Source of the DNA: Kroppenstedtia eburnea
Lineage (GTDB): Bacteria; Bacillota; Bacilli; Thermoactinomycetales; DSM-45169
NCBI RefSeq assembly: GCF_013282215.1
Contig: NZ_CP048103.1
Span: 62,001 to 126,000 of the forward strand
Direction of reading: 5' to 3'
Length of the DNA stretch: 64,000 nucleotides
A program made the translations under genes and the position numbers. Each line of letters begins with the position of its first letter. Position 1 is the stretch's first letter. Below are positions 46,742 to 56,457 of this stretch, piece after piece. The notes under the pieces are model-generated. The model saw only the letters and a program-made list of their open reading frames with translations. It was not told the origin of the DNA and made no database searches.

Positions 46742-48991
46742 ATGATCGGAACCGATCTGTTGTCAACAGAAACGATTCCCCGTGACAGACAGGCATTGGA
46801 AGGTTTTCTCCAACAGTTGATGAGCGATTTTCCCCGACTGGATCTCCACGAGTACGTCGCTCAACAGCTGCACTCTTTTCGGGAAGAGGATTCCGTGGAT
46901 CGAATCGCTGACAGGATGATCCTGGACGCTCTTGAGCGGGTCAGCGGTGAGGAACCGGATTGGACCTTTGTGGCATCGCGTATTTACTTGCTCCGTCTCT
47001 ATGGGGAGGCGTCCCGGCACCCCTTCCGTCAGGGGAAACCATACGGGGATTTTTATGAGTTGATCCGGGGGCTGACAGAATCCGGCGTCTATTCTCCGCT
47101 GTTGCTGGAAGCCTATACCCGGGCGGAAATCGGGGAATTGGCGATGATGATCCGTCCGGAGCGGGATCACCTGTTCACCTACGCCGGACTGAGAACACTG
47201 GCAGACCGTTACCTGGCGCGATCCCGGGAAGGAGAACTGTACGAGCTGCCACAGGAGCGTTTTCTCGTCATCGCCATGGTGTTGATGTCCCGGGAAGAAC
47301 GGGAGCGCCGGCTGCATTGGGTTCGGGAAGCCTACTGGGCTCTTTCCAATCTTTACATGACCGTGGCCACACCCACCCTGTCCAATGCCGGTAAAGATTT
47401 TGGCCAATTATCTTCCTGTTTTGTCGATGTGGTGGATGACAGTCTTCAGGGGATTTATGACAGCAACACCGATGTGGCCAGGGTTTCAAAAGGGGGAGGC
47501 GGTCTGGGTGTCTACCTGGGCAAAATCCGGTCCCGGGGGAGTGATATCAAGGGATACAAAGGGATCAGCTCCGGGGTGATCCCCTGGATGAAACAACTGA
47601 ACAACACCGCGGTGAGTGTGGATCAGCTGGGACAACGGAAAGGGTCGATCGCTGTCTACCTGGATATCTGGCATCAAGATATCCTCTCCTTTCTCGATGC
47701 CAAGCTGAACAATGGAGATGAACGGTTGCGGACCCATGATCTCTTCACCGGGGTGTGTATTCCCGACCTTTTTATGGAGGCGGTGGAGGCCCGGGAAGAC
47801 TGGCATCTGTTTGATCCGCACCAAATCAGGAGAGTGATGGGGTGGTCCCTGGAAGATTTTTATGATGAAAAGCGGGGAGAGGGCTCTTTCCGGGAGAAGT
47901 ATGCGGCCTGTGTAGAGCATCCGGAATTGGACAGAACCACAGTTCCGGCGATTGAATTGATGAAACGGATCATGGTCTCCCAGTTGGAAACGGGAACCCC
48001 CTATATGTTTTACCGGGATGAAGCGAACCGGAAAAATCCCAACCACCACGCCGGGTTGATCTACTGCTCCAATTTGTGCACCGAGATCATGCAGAATATG
48101 AGTCCCACTCTGTTGCGGGAGGAGCGCGTGGAAGAGGGGAAAATTTTGATCACCAAAGAGCCCGGCGATTTTGTGGTCTGCAACCTCTCCTCCATCAATC
48201 TGGGGCGGGCGGTGCCCGACGGGGTATTGAAACGGTTGATCCCGGTTCAGGTGCGGATGCTGGACAACGTGATCGATCTGAACACGATTGAGGTCCCCCA
48301 GGCGAGAATCACCAACCAAAAATACCGGGCCATCGGATTGGGGACCTTTGGGTGGCACCACCTGCTGGCCGTCAAGGGGATCCGCTGGGAATCGGAGGAG
48401 GCCGTCCGCTTTGGGGAGGAGCTCTATGGAGAGATCGCCTATCTCACGATCCGCGCCTCCATGGAATTGGCCCGGGAAAAAGGACCCTACCCTCTCTTTG
48501 CAGGAAGCGATTGGCAGACCGGGGCTTATTTTGAGAAAAGAGGGTTGCGGGAGGAGCCCTGGCACAGCTTGGCGGAGGACGTCCGTCGCCATGGCCTGCG
48601 CAACGCCTGGTTGATGGCGGTGGCTCCCAATGCGAGTACTTCACTGATCGCCGGCAGCACCGCTTCCATCGATCCCGTGTTTCGCCGGGAATACAGCGAG
48701 GAGAAGAAAAATTACAAAATACCGGTCACCGCTCCGGATCTGACCCCGGAAACCGGCTGGTACTATAAACCGGCCCATGAGATCGACCAACGGTGGAGCC
48801 TGCGGCAGGCAGCGGCCCGTCAGCGCTATATCGATCAATCCCAATCCCTGAATCTGTATGTACGTCACGACATCAAAGCCCGGGACCTGTTGGATTTGCA
48901 CCTGACCGCCTGGAAATCGGGTCTGAAAACCACCTACTATTTGCGATCCACAGCGACGGAGTATCTGGACTGTGACAGCTGTTCCAGCTGA
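46742..48991 (+). CDS. nrdA: ribonucleotide reductase large subunit, class I
   Basis: The 749-aa protein starts at ATG 46742 after AAGGTGG. Catalytic residues are present: Cys in GKDFGQLSSCFVDVVDD, SNLCTEIMQNMSP (active Cys and Glu), Cys in VVCNLSSINLGRA, the radical-relay Tyr pair in TTYYLRSTAT, and the C-terminal redox pair CDSCSS. There is no recognisable N-terminal ATP-cone (no VxKRDG motif), so overall activity regulation may be absent. It reduces ribonucleotides and forms an operon with nrdB 11 nt downstream, under the cobalamin riboswitch. Confidence 0.93.
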   Translation: MIGTDLLSTETIPRDRQALEGFLQQLMSDFPRLDLHEYVAQQLHSFREEDSVDRIADRMILDALERVSGEEPDWTFVASRIYLLRLYGEASRHPFRQGKPYGDFYELIRGLTESGVYSPLLLEAYTRAEIGELAMMIRPERDHLFTYAGLRTLADRYLARSREGELYELPQERFLVIAMVLMSREERERRLHWVREAYWALSNLYMTVATPTLSNAGKDFGQLSSCFVDVVDDSLQGIYDSNTDVARVSKGGGGLGVYLGKIRSRGSDIKGYKGISSGVIPWMKQLNNTAVSVDQLGQRKGSIAVYLDIWHQDILSFLDAKLNNGDERLRTHDLFTGVCIPDLFMEAVEAREDWHLFDPHQIRRVMGWSLEDFYDEKRGEGSFREKYAACVEHPELDRTTVPAIELMKRIMVSQLETGTPYMFYRDEANRKNPNHHAGLIYCSNLCTEIMQNMSPTLLREERVEEGKILITKEPGDFVVCNLSSINLGRAVPDGVLKRLIPVQVRMLDNVIDLNTIEVPQARITNQKYRAIGLGTFGWHHLLAVKGIRWESEEAVRFGEELYGEIAYLTIRASMELAREKGPYPLFAGSDWQTGAYFEKRGLREEPWHSLAEDVRRHGLRNAWLMAVAPNASTSLIAGSTASIDPVFRREYSEEKKNYKIPVTAPDLTPETGWYYKPAHEIDQRWSLRQAAARQRYIDQSQSLNLYVRHDIKARDLLDLHLTAWKSGLKTTYYLRSTATEYLDCDSCSS

Positions 48992-49002
48992 GGAGGGAAA
49001 CC

Positions 49003-50031
49003 ATGCAAAAACGTAAACTGTATGATCCTGCCGCGCCCAATGCCGGCACCGGCATCATCAACGGACGATCCTCCAATGTGTTGAACTGGGATGATTGCCG
49101 CTTCCCCTGGGCCTATCCCCTGTACAAGAACATGCTGGCCAACTTTTGGACCCCCTTTGAAATCAATATGTCGGAAGACATCAAACAGTGGGGACGGTTG
49201 GCGGAGGAAGAACAGGTGGCCTTTAAAAAAATCATCGGCCTGCTGGCTTTTCTCGACTCGATCCAGACAGATTATTCATCGAAGGTGGCCGATTATCTGA
49301 CCGATTCCAGCCTGGCGGCCCTGATGACGGTTCTCTCCTTTCAGGAAGTGGTGCATAACCAATCCTACTCCTATGTTCTCTCCTCCCTTGTGACCCGGCG
49401 GGAGCAGGAGGAGGTGTTTGAATACTGGAAGCACGATCAGGTCCTTCGGGAACGGAATGAGTTTATCGTCGAGGGTTATCAGGCTTTTGTGGAGAAGCCC
49501 GAACCCCTCACCTTTCTCCGCTCCATCGTTTACGATGTGATTCTGGAGGGGCTCAACTTTTACTCCGGGTTCGCCTTTTTCTACAATCTGGCCCGCCACC
49601 AGAAGATGGTCTCCACCTCCACCATGATCAACTATATCAACCGGGATGAGCAACTCCATGTACGGCTGTTTGTTCAGATTTACCGGGAATTGTTACAGGA
49701 AATTCCCGAATTGAACACGGAGGAAAACCGAAACTTTGTGACGGAGTCCTTCCGAAGAGCGGCGGAATTGGAGATCCGGTGGGGGGAAACCGTCCTCGGT
49801 GACCGTTTTGACGGGATCCGTCCCGATGAACTCCGGGCCTACATCCGCTTTATGGCCAACAAACGCGCTCATGAACTGGGTGCGGAGCGTCCTTTTGCCG
49901 GCTACCGCAAAAATCCCATGCGCTGGGTGATCGCCTATCAGGACGTCAACCGGGGGAAACAGGACTTTTTTGAAGGGAAATCCCGCCAGTACAGCAAGGT
50001 TTCCTCAGATAACGGTTTTGACGAATTGTAA
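49003..50031 (+). CDS. nrdB: ribonucleotide reductase small subunit, class I
   Basis: The 342-aa ferritin-like protein starts at ATG 49003 after GAGGAGGG. Metal and radical residues: [14 protein letters not shown] (Glu, His and the radical Tyr), [19 protein letters not shown] (Glu) and [12 protein letters not shown] (Glu, His). The conserved Tyr argues for a tyrosyl-radical (class Ia/Ib) enzyme and against a class Ic enzyme. The C-terminus NGFDEL supplies the peptide that docks into NrdA. Confidence 0.93.
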   Translation: MQKRKLYDPAAPNAGTGIINGRSSNVLNWDDCRFPWAYPLYKNMLANFWTPFEINMSEDIKQWGRLAEEEQVAFKKIIGLLAFLDSIQTDYSSKVADYLTDSSLAALMTVLSFQEVVHNQSYSYVLSSLVTRREQEEVFEYWKHDQVLRERNEFIVEGYQAFVEKPEPLTFLRSIVYDVILEGLNFYSGFAFFYNLARHQKMVSTSTMINYINRDEQLHVRLFVQIYRELLQEIPELNTEENRNFVTESFRRAAELEIRWGETVLGDRFDGIRPDELRAYIRFMANKRAHELGAERPFAGYRKNPMRWVIAYQDVNRGKQDFFEGKSRQYSKVSSDNGFDEL

Positions 50032-50036
50032 CGGAG

Positions 50037-50069
50037 AGCGATGTGAAATCCAATCCCGACCGGCCCGAC
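50037..50069 (+). repeat. remnant of the dispersed element (copy H)
   Basis: AGCGATGTGAAATCCAATCC then CGACCGGCCC matches only the right part of the element's palindrome. The rest is missing, so this is a decayed copy just after nrdB. Confidence 0.5.
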
Positions 50070-50170
50070 TCCGCCCACGGTTGAGGAAAGGAAGGCTTTG
50101 GTCAGGGAGATATGGGCCGGTTTGGACAATACTAAGGTTGCCCGGTCGGAGAAGGAAAGGGAGGAGTCAG

Positions 50171-50341
50171 ATGGCACGGCGGGGAATCATGTCGGAAGAC
50201 TTGAAGATCGAGTTGGCCAAGGAACTGGGTTTTTATGACGTGGTTCAGCGCGAAGGCTGGGGCGGGATCAAGGCCCGGGATGCGGGGAATATGGTGAAAC
50301 GGGCCATTGAACTGGCCGAGGAGCGTATGGCAAACCGATGA
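50171..50341 (+). CDS. sspF: small acid-soluble spore protein, SspF type
   Basis: The 56-aa protein starts at ATG 50171 after [58 protein letters not shown] is the minor alpha/beta-type SASP pattern ([19 protein letters not shown]). It coats DNA in the spore. The position between veg and ispE matches B. subtilis, apart from the nrdAB insertion. Confidence 0.93.
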   Translation: MARRGIMSEDLKIELAKELGFYDVVQREGWGGIKARDAGNMVKRAIELAEERMANR

Positions 50342-50412
50342 ACCTGCGGCTGACATTCACCGGATTCTGATACGGAGTCGGAGGATACCTCAACGGATCC
50401 GGCCACGGGCGC

Positions 50413-50445
50413 GGGCGGGGAACTTTCCCCGCCCGTTTTCTTTGC
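50413..50445 (+). terminator. terminator of sspF
   Basis: A 10-bp stem GGGCGGGGAA/TTCCCCGCCC is followed by GTTTTCTTTG. Confidence 0.8.
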
Positions 50446-50535
50446 TTTTACGGGCTATATGCACATGATACAATAATAAAGCCAACTTACCTTCTTTTTC
50501 GGGTTGGAACAGGGTGCGGAAAGGGGGGCAAAATA

Positions 50536-51426
50536 TTGGATGTCTCTGTAAAGGCACCGGCCAAAATCAATTTGACGCTGGATGTCTTACATAAACGGGC
50601 GGATGGATATCACGAATTGGAAATGTTGATGACCACCATCGACCTTTTCGATCGCATTGATTTAACCGAAACCCGGGGCGGGATCACATTGGACAGCACA
50701 TCGGGCTTTGTTCCCTTCGATGACCGAAACCTGGCCTACCGGGCGGTTGCATTGGTCAAGGAGCGGTTTGGGATTCAAAAGGGAATCCATATCCGCATCG
50801 GGAAAAACATACCGGTGGCGGCGGGATTGGCCGGTGGCAGCAGTGACGCGGCCGCCACTTTGAAAGGGCTCAACCGGTTATGGGATTTGGGGTTGACAGT
50901 GGAAGAGATGGCGGAGTTGGGTTTGGAGCTGGGTTCAGACGTCCCCTTTTGTGTCCACGGTGGAACCGCGGTCGCCCGGGGACGGGGGGAAGAGATCACC
51001 CCTGTGACTCCTCCGCCGCCCTGTTGGGTGATTTTGGCCAAACCTCCCCACGGGGTGTCCACGGCGGAAGTGTTTGCGGCATTTCAATTGGATCGGGTGG
51101 AGGAGCGCCCCCGGTTGGATCGGATGGTGGAATCTCTGGAGAAGAGGGATTTCAACGGTGTCTGTCATGAATTGAGCAATGTGTTGGAAAGTGTGACCCT
51201 CGTTCAATACCCCAAGGTTCGCCGATTGAAGGAAAAGATGATCGCCTTCGGAGCGCAGGGGGTTTTGATGTCCGGCAGCGGACCGACGGTCTTTGGTCTC
51301 GTTCAGAAGGAGAACCTGGCCCGGCGGGTGGTGAACGGACTCCGCGGATTTTGTCGGCAAGTGGTCGCAGTTCGGTTGCTTGGCGGCCTGGAGCGGTCTC
51401 CTCTTGATAAAAAACGGTTGAAGTGA
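50536..51426 (+). CDS. ispE: 4-diphosphocytidyl-2-C-methyl-D-erythritol kinase
   Basis: The 296-aa GHMP kinase starts at TTG 50536 after AAGGGGGGC. Motifs: [49 protein letters not shown] (ATP loop), [12 protein letters not shown] and [12 protein letters not shown]. It acts in the MEP isoprenoid pathway. Conserved neighbour of purR. Confidence 0.95.
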   Translation: MDVSVKAPAKINLTLDVLHKRADGYHELEMLMTTIDLFDRIDLTETRGGITLDSTSGFVPFDDRNLAYRAVALVKERFGIQKGIHIRIGKNIPVAAGLAGGSSDAAATLKGLNRLWDLGLTVEEMAELGLELGSDVPFCVHGGTAVARGRGEEITPVTPPPPCWVILAKPPHGVSTAEVFAAFQLDRVEERPRLDRMVESLEKRDFNGVCHELSNVLESVTLVQYPKVRRLKEKMIAFGAQGVLMSGSGPTVFGLVQKENLARRVVNGLRGFCRQVVAVRLLGGLERSPLDKKRLK

Positions 51427-51464
51427 TATGTTTCACAACAAATATTCGGATTCCGGAGGACAGC

Positions 51465-52313
51465 ATGAAGAAGTGGAAGCGAAGTGCACGCTTGGTGGAT
51501 ATGACCCGTCGATTGCTTCGGGACCCCCACCGCCTGATCCCTCTCACCCACTTTGCCGAACGATACCAGGCAGCCAAATCTTCCATCAGCGAAGATTTGG
51601 GCATCATCCAAGAGGTGTTTCACAGCGGGGGTTCAGGTGAACTGGAGACAGTTTCCGGTGCCGCCGGCGGCGTCCGGTTTCTCCCCCGGGTGGATCGTCC
51701 GGCGGCGGAGGAACTGGTGGATACGCTCTGCCGGCAATTGTCCGATCCGGGGCGCATCCTTCCGGGAGGATATTTATATCTGTCCGACTTGTTGGGGAAT
51801 ACGGCGATGGTCCGGGAGATCGGGCGCGTCTTTGCTTCCGTTTTTTGTGACAGTCGGGCGGAAGTGGTCGTCACAGTGGAAACGAAGGGGATCCCACTGG
51901 CTTACGCCACTGCTGATCATCTGGGGTTACCGGTGGCGATCGTTCGCCGGGACAGCCGCATCACCGAGGGTTCCGTCGTCACCATCAACACCGTCTCCGG
52001 TTCCAGCAAACGCTTGGGGAGTCTGTCTCTGTCCCGGCGCAGCCTGAATGAAGGGGTGCGGGTGCTGATTATCGACGACTTTATGAAAGCGGGGGGAACC
52101 GTCCGGGGCATGATCGATCTCATGAATGAATTTCATGCCCAGGTGTCGGGAGTGGGTGTGATGACTGACACTTTGCTGGAAGAGCGGTTGGTGGAAAATT
52201 ATGTTTCACTGACGACGGTGGCCGAAGTGGATGTGAAGAAAAGGGAGATCCAGGTGGTGCCCGGAAATCTTTTGCACCAGGGGGGATGGATTCATGGACA
52301 AAGTACAGACTGA
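51465..52313 (+). CDS. purR: purine operon repressor PurR
   Basis: ATG 51465 follows CGGAGGA, giving MKKWKRSARLVDMTRRLLRDPHRLIPLTHFAERYQAAKSSISEDL (winged helix). The phosphoribosyltransferase-like domain has the PRPP loop VLIIDDFMKAGGTVRGM and KGIPLAYATADHLGLPVAIVRRDS. The 282-aa protein represses purine synthesis genes and is relieved by PRPP. It overlaps ridA by 20 nt. Confidence 0.95.
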   Translation: MKKWKRSARLVDMTRRLLRDPHRLIPLTHFAERYQAAKSSISEDLGIIQEVFHSGGSGELETVSGAAGGVRFLPRVDRPAAEELVDTLCRQLSDPGRILPGGYLYLSDLLGNTAMVREIGRVFASVFCDSRAEVVVTVETKGIPLAYATADHLGLPVAIVRRDSRITEGSVVTINTVSGSSKRLGSLSLSRRSLNEGVRVLIIDDFMKAGGTVRGMIDLMNEFHAQVSGVGVMTDTLLEERLVENYVSLTTVAEVDVKKREIQVVPGNLLHQGGWIHGQSTD

Positions 52314-52674
52314 TCGCGCACCGCAAGCCATCGGGCCTTATTCCCAGGCCGTCCGGGCGGGGGGCTTTGTTTTTGTTTCGGGACAGATCCCGCTGACGGC
52401 CGAGGGAGAGCCGGTGACAGGCGGTGTGGAAGAGCAGACCCGACAAGTGTTGACCAACCTGAAAGAGATTCTGGATGCGGCGGGAAGCGGTCTGGAGCAA
52501 GTGGTGAAGACCACGATTTTCCTGAAGGATATGAATCATTTTCAACAGGTGAATGAAGTTTATGCCCGGTTTTTCGGCGAGTTTCGTCCGGCACGGGCCT
52601 GTGTCGAAGTCTCCCGACTGCCCAAGGACGTGTCAGTGGAGATCGAAGCTGTGGCTCTTGTGAAAAATTCGTGA
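52294..52674 (+). CDS. ridA: RidA family reactive-imine deaminase
   Basis: The 126-aa protein starts at ATG 52294 within the end of purR. It shows APQAIGPYSQAVRAGGFVFVSGQIPL, VLTNLKEILDAAGSGLEQVVKTTIFLKDMNHFQQVNEVYARFF and the active-site Arg in RPARACVEVSRLPKDVSVEIEAVAL. It hydrolyses enamines and imines from PLP enzymes. It is yabJ in B. subtilis, in the same purR operon. Confidence 0.95.
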   Translation: MDKVQTDRAPQAIGPYSQAVRAGGFVFVSGQIPLTAEGEPVTGGVEEQTRQVLTNLKEILDAAGSGLEQVVKTTIFLKDMNHFQQVNEVYARFFGEFRPARACVEVSRLPKDVSVEIEAVALVKNS

Positions 52675-52701
52675 TTTTTAACGAATTCTTGGCAGTAACT
52701 A

Positions 52702-52731
52702 GCAGGGAATACACCATCCATGTGGAATATG
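52702..52731 (+). promoter_or_regulatory. candidate sigma-H promoter of spoVG
   Basis: GCAGGGAATA and GTGGAATAT resemble the sigma-H -35 (RNAGGAWWW) and -10 (RNNGAAT) elements with suitable spacing. spoVG is a sigma-H gene in B. subtilis. Confidence 0.5.
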
Positions 52732-52769
52732 TGAAGTACATCATCTCTGGAAATGGGTGGTGAAGAAGG

Positions 52770-53057
52770 TTGGAAATTACGGATGTTCGACTCCGCCGGG
52801 TCACTCGTGAAGGGAGAATGCGGGCGATCGCTTCGATTACCATCGACGGCGAGTTTGTGGTGCATGATATCCGGGTGATTGACGGCAATAACGGCATGTT
52901 TGTGGCCATGCCGAGCAAGAGAAGGCCGGACGGGGAGTTCCGGGATATCGCACACCCCATCTCCCCCGATTCCCGGGAAAAGATCGAAATGGCTGTCTTG
53001 AAGGAATACCACCGGGTCGGTGAAGAGGTGAATCCCGCAGTTGAGGGGAGCGCATAG
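52770..53057 (+). CDS. spoVG: SpoVG regulatory protein
   Basis: The 95-aa protein starts at TTG 52770 after [88 protein letters not shown] is the full SpoVG pattern. It is a nucleic-acid-binding regulator linked to septation and cortex formation. Confidence 0.96.
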   Translation: MEITDVRLRRVTREGRMRAIASITIDGEFVVHDIRVIDGNNGMFVAMPSKRRPDGEFRDIAHPISPDSREKIEMAVLKEYHRVGEEVNPAVEGSA

Positions 53058-53130
53058 CCCGCCATCGGGACTCCGGAGACATGTCGCCGGTCCGGGTCAG
53101 GGTTCAGACAGGAACAGATGCAATGTACGA

Positions 53131-53172
53131 CGACAGGGATCCAGCCGGCTGGATCCCTGTCGCTTCTTTTTT
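53131..53172 (+). terminator. terminator of spoVG
   Basis: A 16-bp perfect palindrome (CGACAGGGATCCAGCC and its complement) is followed by CTTCTTTTTTC. Confidence 0.88.
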
Positions 53173-53210
53173 CTATTAAATCGCGTAGATCACCCCTTGG
53201 TGTGTGGTTC

Positions 53211-53239
53211 TTGCATTGGCGGTACCTTTGGGATATAGT
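53211..53239 (+). promoter_or_regulatory. glmU promoter
   Basis: TTGCAT and TATAGT are separated by 17 nt, about 43 bp before the glmU ATG. Confidence 0.65.
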
Positions 53240-53281
53240 CGGATGTGGAGTTTTGATAGAATATCGGGGGGCTTCTCTCTG

Positions 53282-54655
53282 ATGGAAAATTTGTTTGCCG
53301 TCGTTTTGGCTGCGGGCAAAGGGACCCGCATGAAGTCCAAGAAGCACAAAGTGTTGCATCCGGTTTGCGGGAAGCCGATCATCGACCATATCATCGACTT
53401 GCTGATTGACCTCGGAACCGACGAACGTGTCGTCATCGTGGGGCATCAGGCGGAATCCGTCGCGGCTCACCTGGAAGGGCGGGCCTCTTTTGCCCGTCAG
53501 GATCAACAGTTGGGCACCGCACATGCCGTCATGCAGTCTGCACCGCTGTTGGCGGGCAACGACGGGGTGACCCTGGTGATGAACGGGGACCATCCGCTGT
53601 TCACCCGGGAGACCCTGGCCCAACTGGTTCGGTCACATCGGGAAAGCGGTGCCGCCGCCACGATCCTGACCGCGGTTCTTCCGGATCCGACAGGGTACGG
53701 CCGGGTGATCCGCAGAAGTGACGGGACCGTGGACCGGGTGGTGGAACACAAGGATGCAACAGAAGAAGAGCGGAAAGTGCGGGAGATCAACACAGGAACA
53801 TTTTGCTTCGATAACCGACTTTTGTGGGATGCACTTTCAAAAGTGAGCAACGATAATATGCAAGGGGAATATTACCTGCCTGATGTGATTGGCATCCTGA
53901 ATCACGACGGCCATCCGATTGGAGCCCAGCCGGTGGCTGATCCGGCCGAGGCCGGGGGAGTGAACGACCGGATCCAGCTGGCGGCAGCGGAAAGAGTGAT
54001 GCAAAGACGCATCCTCAACGGGCATATGATGGACGGTGTCACCATCACAGACCCTGACAACACCTATATTGAGGCGGGTGTGGCGATCGGTGAAGATACG
54101 GTGATCCACCCGGGAAGTATTCTCCGGGGTCGCACCCGGATCGGCACCGATTGCGTCATCGGCCCTTATGTGGAGTTGACGGATTTGGAAGTGGGAGATG
54201 GGGTGACCATCCGCCATTCCGTCCTGCAGGGGAGCCAAGTGGAGAAGAAAGCCACAGTCGGCCCCTATGCTTATGTGCGTCCCGGCTCCACCCTCGGGGA
54301 GGAGAGCAAGGTGGGCTGTTTTGTAGACGTGAAAAACACATCCCTCGGCAAAAAAAGCAAGATTTCCCATTTGGGGTATGTGGGGGATGCCCGTGTGGGC
54401 GAAGAGGTCAATATCGGTTGCGGTGCCGTAACAGTGAACTATGATGGGAAGAATAAACATCAGACGGTGATCGAAGACGGGGCCTTTGTCGGATGCAATG
54501 TCAACATGGTGGCACCGGTCACGATTGGAAAAGGGGCATATGTGGCGGCAGGCTCCACCATCCACCGGGACGTTCCGGAAGATGCGCTGGCCATTGCCCG
54601 GGAACGTCAGACCAATAAACCGGAATACGCAAAAAAACTTCGTCAAAAAGGCTGA
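53282..54655 (+). CDS. glmU: bifunctional GlcNAc-1-P uridyltransferase / GlcN-1-P acetyltransferase
   Basis: Start ATG 53282 gives MENLFAVVLAAGKGTRMKSKKHKVLHPV (nucleotidyltransferase). The 457-aa protein has DQQLGTAHAVMQ, LVMNGDHPLFT, INTGTFCFDN, then a left-handed beta-helix with hexapeptide repeats (from about 250) ending in the acetyltransferase site GCGAVTVNYDGKNKHQT. It makes UDP-GlcNAc for the wall. Confidence 0.96.
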   Translation: MENLFAVVLAAGKGTRMKSKKHKVLHPVCGKPIIDHIIDLLIDLGTDERVVIVGHQAESVAAHLEGRASFARQDQQLGTAHAVMQSAPLLAGNDGVTLVMNGDHPLFTRETLAQLVRSHRESGAAATILTAVLPDPTGYGRVIRRSDGTVDRVVEHKDATEEERKVREINTGTFCFDNRLLWDALSKVSNDNMQGEYYLPDVIGILNHDGHPIGAQPVADPAEAGGVNDRIQLAAAERVMQRRILNGHMMDGVTITDPDNTYIEAGVAIGEDTVIHPGSILRGRTRIGTDCVIGPYVELTDLEVGDGVTIRHSVLQGSQVEKKATVGPYAYVRPGSTLGEESKVGCFVDVKNTSLGKKSKISHLGYVGDARVGEEVNIGCGAVTVNYDGKNKHQTVIEDGAFVGCNVNMVAPVTIGKGAYVAAGSTIHRDVPEDALAIARERQTNKPEYAKKLRQKG

Positions 54656-54699
54656 CCTGAACTGATATTTTTTAAATATGGCTGGAGGGTTGGGGGAAG

Positions 54700-55650
54700 A
54701 TGTCCACGGAAACACAGAGGCGTTTGCAAGTTTTCAGCTGTAATTCCAATCCGGTGTTGGCCCGGGAGATTGCCGAGCATGTGGGGGTTCCCTTGGGCAA
54801 GGCGGTTGTCGGCAGCTTCAGTGACGGTGAGATTCATGTCCGGCTGGATGAAAGTGTCCGGGGCTCCGATGTTTATGTTATACAATCCACTTGTCATCCG
54901 GTCAACCAGAACCTGATGGAGCTGTTGGTGATGGTGGATGCATTGAAACGGGCATCGGCCCGGACGATCAATGTGGTGATCCCTTACTACGGTTACGCCC
55001 GCCAGGATCGGAAAACCCGGGCCCGGGATCCGATCACAGCCAAATTGGTGGCCAACCTGATTGAAACAGCCGGTGCGGACCGGATGATCACCATGGATCT
55101 GCACGCCACCCAAATTCAGGGGTTTTTCGATATTCCTGTGGACCATCTGCTGGGCGTGCCGATCCTGGGGGATTATTTCATTCAAAAGAAATTGGATGAT
55201 CCGGTGGTGGTCTCCCCCGACCACGGCGGGGTGATCCGGGCCCGCAAGCTGGCAGAGCGGCTGGAAAGCCCGATTGCCATTATTGACAAGCGCCGTCCGG
55301 AGCCCAATGTGGCGGAAGTGATGAATATCGTCGGTGATGTGAAGGGAAAACGTTGTATCATTATCGATGATATTATCGACACAGCGGGAACGATCACACT
55401 GGCAGCCAACGCCCTTCTGGATTACGGTGCCAAGGAAGTGTACGCCTGCTGTACCCACCCGGTATTCTCCGGCCCGGCCATCCAGCGAATCCGGGACTCC
55501 AAGATCACGGAGATGGTGGTGGCCAACACCATCCCGCTCCCTGAGGAAAAGCAGTTGGACAAGATTTCCGTGCTGTCTGTCGCTTCTCTGATCGGCGAGG
55601 CGATCATCCGGGTTCATCAAGAGCTGTCCGTGAGCAAACTCTTCGATTGA
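54700..55650 (+). CDS. prs: ribose-phosphate pyrophosphokinase
   Basis: The 316-aa protein starts at ATG 54700 after GGAGGGTTGGGGG. Motifs: [47 protein letters not shown] (catalytic flap), [18 protein letters not shown], and the PRPP loop [17 protein letters not shown]. It makes PRPP, the ligand of the PurR encoded upstream. Confidence 0.97.
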   Translation: MSTETQRRLQVFSCNSNPVLAREIAEHVGVPLGKAVVGSFSDGEIHVRLDESVRGSDVYVIQSTCHPVNQNLMELLVMVDALKRASARTINVVIPYYGYARQDRKTRARDPITAKLVANLIETAGADRMITMDLHATQIQGFFDIPVDHLLGVPILGDYFIQKKLDDPVVVSPDHGGVIRARKLAERLESPIAIIDKRRPEPNVAEVMNIVGDVKGKRCIIIDDIIDTAGTITLAANALLDYGAKEVYACCTHPVFSGPAIQRIRDSKITEMVVANTIPLPEEKQLDKISVLSVASLIGEAIIRVHQELSVSKLFD

Positions 55651-55743
55651 CTGAACCGACCGGGTGTTTATCCTTCTTCATAAAAGGGAATGGATGTTAC
55701 AGGAAAGTATCATGTTCATTTCCATGAAGGAGGAAATCTGTCC

Positions 55744-56361
55744 ATGGCCTATCCAATCGCCGTAACCATACGTCAGAAATATCCCCGTTCCCTGTTGACG
55801 AAACTGCGTCGGGAAGGACGGGTGCCAGCTGTTGTGTACGGCAAAGGGATGGAAAATGAGCTGATTCATCTGGAAGCCGGCCAGGTGATCAAAATGTTGC
55901 AACAGGAAGGAACGTCGGCGATTTACGAACTGCAATATCCCGGCGGTAAATCCCGGCAGGTCATGATCCGCGAACTGCAACAGGATCGAATCAAAGATAA
56001 AATCATCCATATCGATTTCAACGAAGTGAAGTTGGACGAGCCTATCGATACGGAAGTTTATATTGAATTGACCGGTGAGCCGACAGGGGTGAAAGAAGGG
56101 GGAATCCTGCAACATCAGCTCCGCAGTGTGGAAGTCCGTTGCCTGCCCGCCGATCTCCCCGACAGACTGGAAGGGGAGATCACCCATCTCGCCATCGGTG
56201 ACACTCTGACGGCCGGAGAGTTGCCGATCCCGGACCGGGTGGAATTGCTCACCGATCCCGAAGAGATGGTGGCTACGGTTCTCCCGCCCCGGATGGAACG
56301 GGATGCTGACGAAACAGAAGAGGCGATGGATGCTCCGACAGAGACGGAGGAGAAGGAATAA
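55744..56361 (+). CDS. ctc: ribosomal protein bL25 / general stress protein Ctc
   Basis: ATG 55744 follows AAGGAGG and gives MAYPIAVTIRQKYPRSLLTKLRREGRVPAVVYGKGMEN. The 205-aa protein has the L25 5S-binding domain (1-95) and the C-terminal TL5/Ctc beta domain (GEPTGVKEGGILQHQLRSVEVRCLPADLPD), ending in an acidic tail. Position before pth matches B. subtilis. Confidence 0.94.
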   Translation: MAYPIAVTIRQKYPRSLLTKLRREGRVPAVVYGKGMENELIHLEAGQVIKMLQQEGTSAIYELQYPGGKSRQVMIRELQQDRIKDKIIHIDFNEVKLDEPIDTEVYIELTGEPTGVKEGGILQHQLRSVEVRCLPADLPDRLEGEITHLAIGDTLTAGELPIPDRVELLTDPEEMVATVLPPRMERDADETEEAMDAPTETEEKE

Positions 56362-56407
56362 TCCCGTCAGTGGAGAAATAAGTACATGGAAGCACGAAGG
56401 GGAAATG

Positions 56408-56430
56408 GCGCAACGATTCCACGTTGCGCC
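56408..56430 (+). terminator. hairpin between ctc and pth
   Basis: GGCGCAACG and CGTTGCGCC form a 9-bp stem with a short loop. No T run follows, so it is more likely a processing or attenuation hairpin than a full terminator. Confidence 0.5.
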
Positions 56431-56457
56431 TTCCCTGTGTTGATGAGGAGGAGCGAT

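Noticed and set aside
50101-50134. Sigma-G promoter for sspF
   Set aside because: AATACTA fits a -10, but no matching -35 occurs at the right distance, so it is not listed.
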